NCBI GenBank assembly: GCA_050789255.1
Contig: JBOZRQ010000057.1
Span: 62,001-126,000 of the forward strand
Direction of reading: 5' to 3'
DNA: 64,000 nucleotides
Source: JBOZRQ01 sp050789255
GTDB taxonomy: Bacteria; Bacillota; Sulfobacillia; Symbiobacteriales; Symbiobacteriaceae
Translations under genes and position numbers: made by a program
Part shown: piece by piece, positions 59,686 to 64,000 of the stretch
How positions within the stretch are numbered: position 1 is the first letter of the stretch
Layout: every line of letters begins with the position of its first letter
Notes under the pieces: generated by a model
What the model was told of the DNA's origin: nothing
The model's input: only the letters and a program-made list of their open reading frames with translations
Databases searched by the model: none

Positions 59686-60918
59686 CTATTTCTTCTTGGC
59701 CGCAGCGATGACCGCCGCGTACTTATCGAGCGTGGCCTTTACATCCTTGCCATCGATGACCGCCTCGCGGAAGGCATCGTTGGTCGCCTTCTCAACGTCG
59801 GCCCAGTAGGTGACGTTCGGGCGGGGCTCAGCGGTCGCCATGGCGGCGTTGATCGCCTCAAAGTAGGGCTTCTGCCAGTCAGCAACCTTGCCGTAGGCGT
59901 CGGAGCGGGAGGACGGCCAGGCGAGCTTCGACGCCAGCGTCTCCTGGACCTCCTTGGACATCAGGTGCTCGATCAGCTTCATGGCCAGATCCTTGTTGGG
60001 AGCGCCGGCCGGGATGCCCAGCACCTCGCCGCCCAGGACCTTGCTCGCTTTGACGGGGCCCTTCCAGCCGCCGAAGGCCTTGATCTCCTTCTTGCCGCCC
60101 TCCTGGACGATCACGTTCACGCCGAACGGCCAGTTGGCAGCCAGGAAGAAGGAGTCGGTGGCCAGGTACTTGTTGGTGGTGTTCCAGTCAGCCTTCTTGG
60201 AGTCGGCCCCGAGGTAGGGATAGAGCTCCTTGAGGAAGGTGTAAGCCCGGACGCTGCCCGCATCGTTGAGGACCATCGGGTCGCCGCCGGCCTGGCGGAT
60301 GAACTCGAAGAGCTGCACCGTGGTGCCGCCGTCCAGGGTCAGCTTCAGCCCGACCTTGGCGCTGCCTTCCTTCTGGTTGAGGGTCTTGGCGACGTTGAGC
60401 AGGTCGTCCCACGTGGCGGGCGGCTTCAGGCCGTGCTTGTTGAAGACCGTCTCATTATAGAAGTTGATCTCCACGTTCGGCCGGTAGGGCATGAAGTAGA
60501 GCTTGCCGCCGAACTCGCCGACCGGGATCAGGCCGGGGAGGACGGTCTTGGGGATCTTGCTGCGGAAGCTGGAGAGGTCCTCCACCAGCCCCTTATCGAC
60601 CAGCGGAGCGAGCGCCATGTTATCCTGGGCGATCAGGTCGATCTCCATCTTGCCGGCGGACTTCATGGCTTCGAGCTTCTTGACCGTGTCGCTTGACTCG
60701 ACCTGCATGGCCTCGATCTTGACGTTGTTCGCCTTCTCGAAGGCCGGGAAGACATCCTCCTTCAGGACCTTCCACTCGGACTCGCCGAGGCCCATCACAA
60801 CCTTCAGGGTCTTGGCGTCGGCGCCGGAGCCTGACGACTTGGTCGTGCAGCCTGCGATCAGGGACGCCCCCAGCAGAACGCTCAGGGCCATCGACAAGAG
60901 ACGTTTCGGTGCCAGCAT
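59686..60918 (-). CDS. Sugar-binding lipoprotein of an ABC importer (MalE type)
   Basis: A 410-residue extracellular solute-binding protein, family 1. Lipobox LIAGC after an N-terminal hydrophobic segment, then a Ser/Gly linker. Family marks are PAFEKANNVKIEAMQ, the ligand-cleft YFMPYRPNVEINFYNETVF and WKGPVKAS-VLGGEVLGIPAG. It captures a sugar or oligosaccharide for the MalF/MalG permeases just upstream in the operon (31-base gap). Confidence 0.9.
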   Translation of the reverse strand: MLAPKRLLSMALSVLLGASLIAGCTTKSSGSGADAKTLKVVMGLGESEWKVLKEDVFPAFEKANNVKIEAMQVESSDTVKKLEAMKSAGKMEIDLIAQDNMALAPLVDKGLVEDLSSFRSKIPKTVLPGLIPVGEFGGKLYFMPYRPNVEINFYNETVFNKHGLKPPATWDDLLNVAKTLNQKEGSAKVGLKLTLDGGTTVQLFEFIRQAGGDPMVLNDAGSVRAYTFLKELYPYLGADSKKADWNTTNKYLATDSFFLAANWPFGVNVIVQEGGKKEIKAFGGWKGPVKASKVLGGEVLGIPAGAPNKDLAMKLIEHLMSKEVQETLASKLAWPSSRSDAYGKVADWQKPYFEAINAAMATAEPRPNVTYWADVEKATNDAFREAVIDGKDVKATLDKYAAVIAAAKKK

Positions 60919-60949
60919 GCTCTTTCTCTCTCCTCTGCTGTGTGATTCG

Positions 60950-61771
60950 TTACCCCTTGAGCGACCCGGACAGATAGCCGGTTCGCAGGTAGCGCTGGAG
61001 GAAGAAGGTGACCATCATCACGGGGATGGTGAGCAGACCCGAGTAGGCGGCGGCCTGGAACCAGTTGCCGCGCTGGACGTAGTAGTAGGTCTGCAGCGGC
61101 AGCGTGTTCTTGGAGAGCGTCATGTAGAGGGCGAAGGTGAACTCGTTCCAGGACTCCAGCCAGACCAGCATCGCTGCGACGGCCAGGCCGGGGGCGGCCA
61201 GGGGGAGCACCACGCGGATCAGCGAACCGATGCGCCCGGCGCCATCGACCCAGGCGGCCTTCTCCAGGTCGGTGGGGATGGTGTCGAAGGTCCCCACCAG
61301 CACCCAGGCGATGAAGGGCAGCACCTTGGTCAGGTGCGCCAGCATCAGGCCGAACTGGGTATCGAGCAGGTTCCATTTGATGAAGGTGACCGCGATCGGC
61401 AGCGCCACGCCGACGTCGGGGAACATCCGGCTGAAGAAGAGCCCGAGCACGACCACGTACTTGACGCCCCGGGGCATCCGGGAGATGACGTAGGCCCCGG
61501 GCACCACGATCAGCAGGGCGGCCAGCGTGGTCATCGTCGCCACTGACAGGCTCTTGATGAGCGGCGCCGTCAGGTTGCCGGAGCTGAGCACATCCTTCCA
61601 GTGCTTCCAGGTCAACTCTTTGATCCAGAAGGACGGATGGGCGGTCAGCACCTCGCCGGGCGAGCTGAGCGAGACCTTGAACATCAGGTAGACGGGGGTG
61701 ACGAAGAGCAGCGTGGCGATGATCAGCACGGGCACCAGGTAGGGCGAGAGGTTCCGGCGGGTGGCGATCAT
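60950..61771 (-). CDS. Sugar ABC permease, MalG type
   Basis: A 273-residue permease with six helices and the EAA loop EKAAWVDGAGRIGSLIRVVLP that contacts the ATPase. The final SGSLKG is typical of MalG-like proteins. ATG at 61771 overlaps the MalF stop by four bases, so the two are translationally coupled. No ATPase gene is in the operon; a shared MsmX-like ATPase elsewhere is probable. Confidence 0.92.
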   Translation of the reverse strand: MIATRRNLSPYLVPVLIIATLLFVTPVYLMFKVSLSSPGEVLTAHPSFWIKELTWKHWKDVLSSGNLTAPLIKSLSVATMTTLAALLIVVPGAYVISRMPRGVKYVVVLGLFFSRMFPDVGVALPIAVTFIKWNLLDTQFGLMLAHLTKVLPFIAWVLVGTFDTIPTDLEKAAWVDGAGRIGSLIRVVLPLAAPGLAVAAMLVWLESWNEFTFALYMTLSKNTLPLQTYYYVQRGNWFQAAAYSGLLTIPVMMVTFFLQRYLRTGYLSGSLKG

Positions 61772-62625
61772 GTGGTGCTATCCCTCCCCCGCTCGACGAG
61801 CAACAGGTAGGCAACCACGAAGATGACGATGATGCCGGTCAGGAAGGTGGCCGCGGCGCCCGATGTGTGGTTGTTGTGGTAGTTGAAGTACTCACTGTAG
61901 GCGAAGGTGGTCAGCACCGGGTTGACCCGCCCGGCCAGGATCAGCGGCAGCTCGAAAATCATGAAGATGGAGACGCCGCGGATGATGATGGTCATGGTGA
62001 TCGCCGGGCGCAGCAGGGGCAGGGTGACCCGCCAGAACTGCTGCCACCGGGTGGCACCGTCGACCTCCGCCGCCTCGTAGAGCTCCTCGGGGATCGACTC
62101 CAGGCCGGCGAGCATCAGGAGGACGACCACCGGGGCGACCTTCCACAGGTCGGCGAAGCAGACCATCAAGAGCGTCCGCAGGCCGCCGGCCGCCCAGTCG
62201 ACGGGGACCTGGATCATGCCGAGCCGGAAGAGGAGCTCGTTGAGGTAGCCGTTGGAGTCGAATATGTACATGAGCGTGACACCCGAGACGATCGTCGGGA
62301 CGCCCATCGGGACCAGGAGCAGGGAGCGAAAGAGCGCCCGCAGCTTAAAGGTCCGCTGCAGGATTAGTGCGAGGCCTAGGCCGGTGGTTAGTTGGAGGGT
62401 GAGTCCGATGAGCACGATCAGGACCGTGTTTCGCAGGGCCGCCTGGAACTGGCTGTTCGCGAACAGGGTCCGGTAGTGCTCCAGGGTGAACTCCCCGGAC
62501 TTGGTGGTGAAGCCGAAGGTGATGGACTGCAGGACCGGCATCAAGGTAAAGCCGACAATGTAGGCCACTAGTGGGAGCAACAGTACGATCTCCAGCCAGT
62601 GGCGCTTCAGCAGGGCTGTCTTCAC
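61768..62625 (-). CDS. Sugar ABC permease, MalF type
   Basis: A 285-residue permease with six helices and the EAA loop YEAAEVDGATRWQQFWRVTLP. The start is GTG at 62625 with GGGAGGCTGAGC. It is the first gene of the operon and lies directly downstream of the LacI-type operators. Confidence 0.92.
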   Translation of the reverse strand: MKTALLKRHWLEIVLLLPLVAYIVGFTLMPVLQSITFGFTTKSGEFTLEHYRTLFANSQFQAALRNTVLIVLIGLTLQLTTGLGLALILQRTFKLRALFRSLLLVPMGVPTIVSGVTLMYIFDSNGYLNELLFRLGMIQVPVDWAAGGLRTLLMVCFADLWKVAPVVVLLMLAGLESIPEELYEAAEVDGATRWQQFWRVTLPLLRPAITMTIIIRGVSIFMIFELPLILAGRVNPVLTTFAYSEYFNYHNNHTSGAAATFLTGIIVIFVVAYLLLVERGRDSTT

Positions 62626-62651
62626 GCTCAGCCTCCCTTCGGTTGGAGCCG

Positions 62652-62703
62652 AGTGGGAACGTTCCCACTTTGGAGTAAGGTTCGGAGTGGGAACGTTCTC
62701 ACT
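62652..62703 (-). promoter_or_regulatory. Two LacI-type operators
   Basis: AGTGGGAACGTTCCCACT (62652-62669) is a perfect 18-base palindrome; AGTGGGAACGTTCTCACT (62686-62703) differs by one base. Centres are 34 bases apart, just downstream of the -10 box, which suits repression by the operon's own LacI protein. Confidence 0.88.
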
Positions 62704-62710
62704 TAAGGTC

Positions 62711-62738
62711 AGTATAACAGGAGTGGTTATTGTGTCAA
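62711..62738 (-). promoter_or_regulatory. Promoter of the sugar operon
   Basis: On the minus strand TTGACA (62738-62733) and TATACT (62716-62711) are separated by 16 bases. The operators lie between it and the MalF-type gene. Confidence 0.8.
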
Positions 62739-63098
62739 TATTGAGTGACCGACTATAGTTCGAAATACAGATTCATTTCCTGCTCCTCACATACTCGAGA
62801 TAACGATTCTGCTGACCTAAATGCCTGTGCCTTGCTGGTACTGTTCCTCTACGTCAAAGAGCCCTGGGGCAGTCAAAGAAAGATAGGTACTACTGGCGGT
62901 TTGCACTTGCGGTGCGACTAGTCGAACCCGTGTGACGGTGAGGACGTTCGGGAACTTCCCGAGGAACAGCATTAAAAGTGCATTTCGGTGAGCATCCCTG
63001 CGCTCTTGATCATTAAAGTCCAAAAACTACAGGAATGTGGCTAGACCAAAGCGAAAGTTCAGTTTCGTTAAGGTGACTGAACTGGAGGCTCTGACGAT
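62739..63098. other. Intergenic stretch before the HEPN-like gene
   Basis: A/T-richer than the sugar operon. A 68-codon minus-strand frame (62817-63023, TTG start) has no ribosome site, though its composition is protein-like; it could be a degraded gene. Nothing else seen. Confidence 0.45.
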
Positions 63099-63539
63099 AT
63101 GCATGTAGCACGCCACGAATTGCGTGGTGCCTTTCGTAAGCACTTACACGCTTATCGCACCGCCGGCGGTGGGGCAACTGCCTCGCATCGCCTGCTCCTG
63201 GCGTACGCCGTGGAATGTGGTTTAAAGCTCCTGATCATGATGGATCAGATAGCGGAGTCCACATTGGAGATAAGCCTCATACCTGATCTCGGATGGATGG
63301 TTCAGGGGACCAGTGGTCATGATATTTCCCGATTGGCAAACAAGGCCGGTTACCCCGCCCCACCGTCCCTAGTCCTCGATTGTGTGCCTCTGGGAACGTT
63401 TACCCGGCAAGCCGAAAGTAGGACCATGCACCTGGTTTGGCGGTACGGAGTTGCAGTCCAGAATGAACCTAGTGAACTAGCGGTGGCCGGCACGCTAGAG
63501 ACCATTGCTAAGTGGATCGAGGAGGAACTTTCGCTATGA
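63099..63539 (+). CDS. Small HEPN-like protein of a KGGVGRT ATPase module
   Basis: A 146-residue, mostly helical protein. ASHRLLLAYAVECGLKLLIM, followed by GHDISRLANKAGY and a late MHLVWRYGV, resembles small HEPN-like proteins found next to P-loop ATPases; an R-x4-6-H catalytic motif is not clear, so RNase activity cannot be claimed. GGAGG precedes the ATG by about ten bases. Its stop overlaps the next start (ATGA), so the two are translationally coupled and probably work together. Confidence 0.6.
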   Translation: MHVARHELRGAFRKHLHAYRTAGGGATASHRLLLAYAVECGLKLLIMMDQIAESTLEISLIPDLGWMVQGTSGHDISRLANKAGYPAPPSLVLDCVPLGTFTRQAESRTMHLVWRYGVAVQNEPSELAVAGTLETIAKWIEEELSL

Positions 63540-64000
63540 GCTCTACGCGTTTTTATACTTGGCACGATGTCGAGATGGCGCTTCGGTGGCAAGTGGAACG
63601 ACAGGCATGGCCCGACAACTGGGTAAGTGTTGACGTTACTCCGACCCAAGTCCTTATTGAAGTCGGCGAACCGTTCTCACCTGGCTCCGAAGAACGAGTC
63701 TGGGCTTACCTGGAGTCCATTTTTCCCAACCGCTTAGACGAAGCCAGCCGTCTTTTGCTGCTAGATGATCTTCCGGGCGAGACGCGTGCACTTCGTGTAA
63801 TTGTTGACTTTACTCCAGGGGTAAGGCGGTTACCCAAGCCAGGGCGTCCACTATTCAAGAGCATGCGTTCAACAGCTGAGGAAATGCCGGGGACGCCTGA
63901 AGGGGCACCTCCTCTGGTCGCGTTCTACTCGTTCAAAGGCGGGGTAGGAAGGACCTTGTCTCTTCTCGGCTTGTTGCGAGTTCTCTCTCAACGGGCGAAA
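63536..64000 (+). CDS. P-loop ATPase with KGGVGRT motif (partial)
   Basis: The first 155 residues of a protein that continues past the window. After a roughly 130-residue N-terminal domain of no known family comes VAFYSFKGGVGRTLSLLGLL, the deviant Walker A (KGGVGRT) of ParA/MinD-like ATPases. This variant with Arg is common in large multidomain proteins of predicted bacterial conflict systems. GGAGGAACTTTCGCT precedes the ATG, which overlaps the HEPN-like stop codon. C-terminal domains that would tell its role are outside the window. Confidence 0.75.
   Translation, partial: MSSTRFYTWHDVEMALRWQVERQAWPDNWVSVDVTPTQVLIEVGEPFSPGSEERVWAYLESIFPNRLDEASRLLLLDDLPGETRALRVIVDFTPGVRRLPKPGRPLFKSMRSTAEEMPGTPEGAPPLVAFYSFKGGVGRTLSLLGLLRVLSQRAK

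Noticed and set aside
62817..63023. 68-codon minus-strand frame near the right edge
   Set aside because: TTG start without ribosome site; kept only as a remark in the intergenic entry because the composition is protein-like.
1..64000. CRISPR arrays, tRNA or rRNA genes, replication origin
   Set aside because: No regularly spaced identical repeats with unique spacers, no tRNA-like cloverleaf with a TTCGA arm in proper context and no rRNA sequence were noticed while reading; this was by eye, not by a covariance search.

Overview
The window is high-GC, tightly packed bacterial chromosome. Strong GGAGG-type Shine-Dalgarno sites, many GTG and TTG starts, a Bacillus-type PdxK, a NarL-type sensor/regulator pair and stand-alone lipoprotein binding proteins point to a high-GC Firmicute, perhaps of the Symbiobacterium type. 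That placement is inference from gene content and protein resemblance; no rRNA or tRNA gene was found to test it.

Region by region. (1) 1-8677: a catabolic operon on the minus strand (RpiR-type regulator, oligopeptide ABC binding protein and two permeases, D-glutamate cyclase-like protein, FGGY kinase, start of a SelA/DgaE-like enzyme), divergent from a cytoplasmic NagZ-type glycosidase. This looks like a cell-wall or muropeptide recycling locus. (2) 8742-14080: MerR regulator and thioredoxin sharing a MerR-type promoter, an esterase, an SDR protein and a large secreted HEXXH protein. (3) 14069-18909: two ArsR-type regulator/MFS exporter modules with visible operators and a small Cys-rich protein. 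(4) 18910-22505: degraded region with IS630 remnants around a tandem S51 peptidase pair, and small hypothetical genes. (5) 22619-34936: an orphan DppB-DppC fusion permease, a response regulator/kinase pair with a MacB-like ABC exporter and matching palindromic sites, a sugar isomerase/oxidoreductase pair, a VOC protein, and an ArsR-like regulator with a fused ABC-2 exporter. (6) 34978-43592: lipoprotein, class A penicillin-binding protein, pyridoxine kinase, a second DppB-DppC fusion with an extra C-terminal domain, and small genes. (7) 43589-55735: an acyl-CoA ligase present as one intact gene, one frameshifted copy and one 3' fragment, with one complete and one truncated S8 peptidase and an OmpR-type two-component system. 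A 1307-residue KAP-type P-loop NTPase, visibly more A/T-rich, lies between the two broken ligase copies. (8) 55736-62738: a repeat-bearing intergenic stretch, a RibD/DHFR-like protein, then a LacI-controlled operon malF-malG-binding protein-GH15-lacI with two palindromic operators. (9) 62739-64000: a small HEPN-like protein translationally coupled to a KGGVGRT-type P-loop ATPase that runs off the edge; this looks like the start of a conflict or defence module.

The most promising places for undescribed biology are the KAP NTPase island bracketed by direct repeats, the HEPN-like/KGGVGRT pair at the right edge, the two orphan single-chain DppB-DppC permeases, and the operon pairing D-glutamate cyclase with peptide import, an RpiR regulator and NagZ. 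None of the binding-protein-dependent importers in the window has an ATPase gene beside it.
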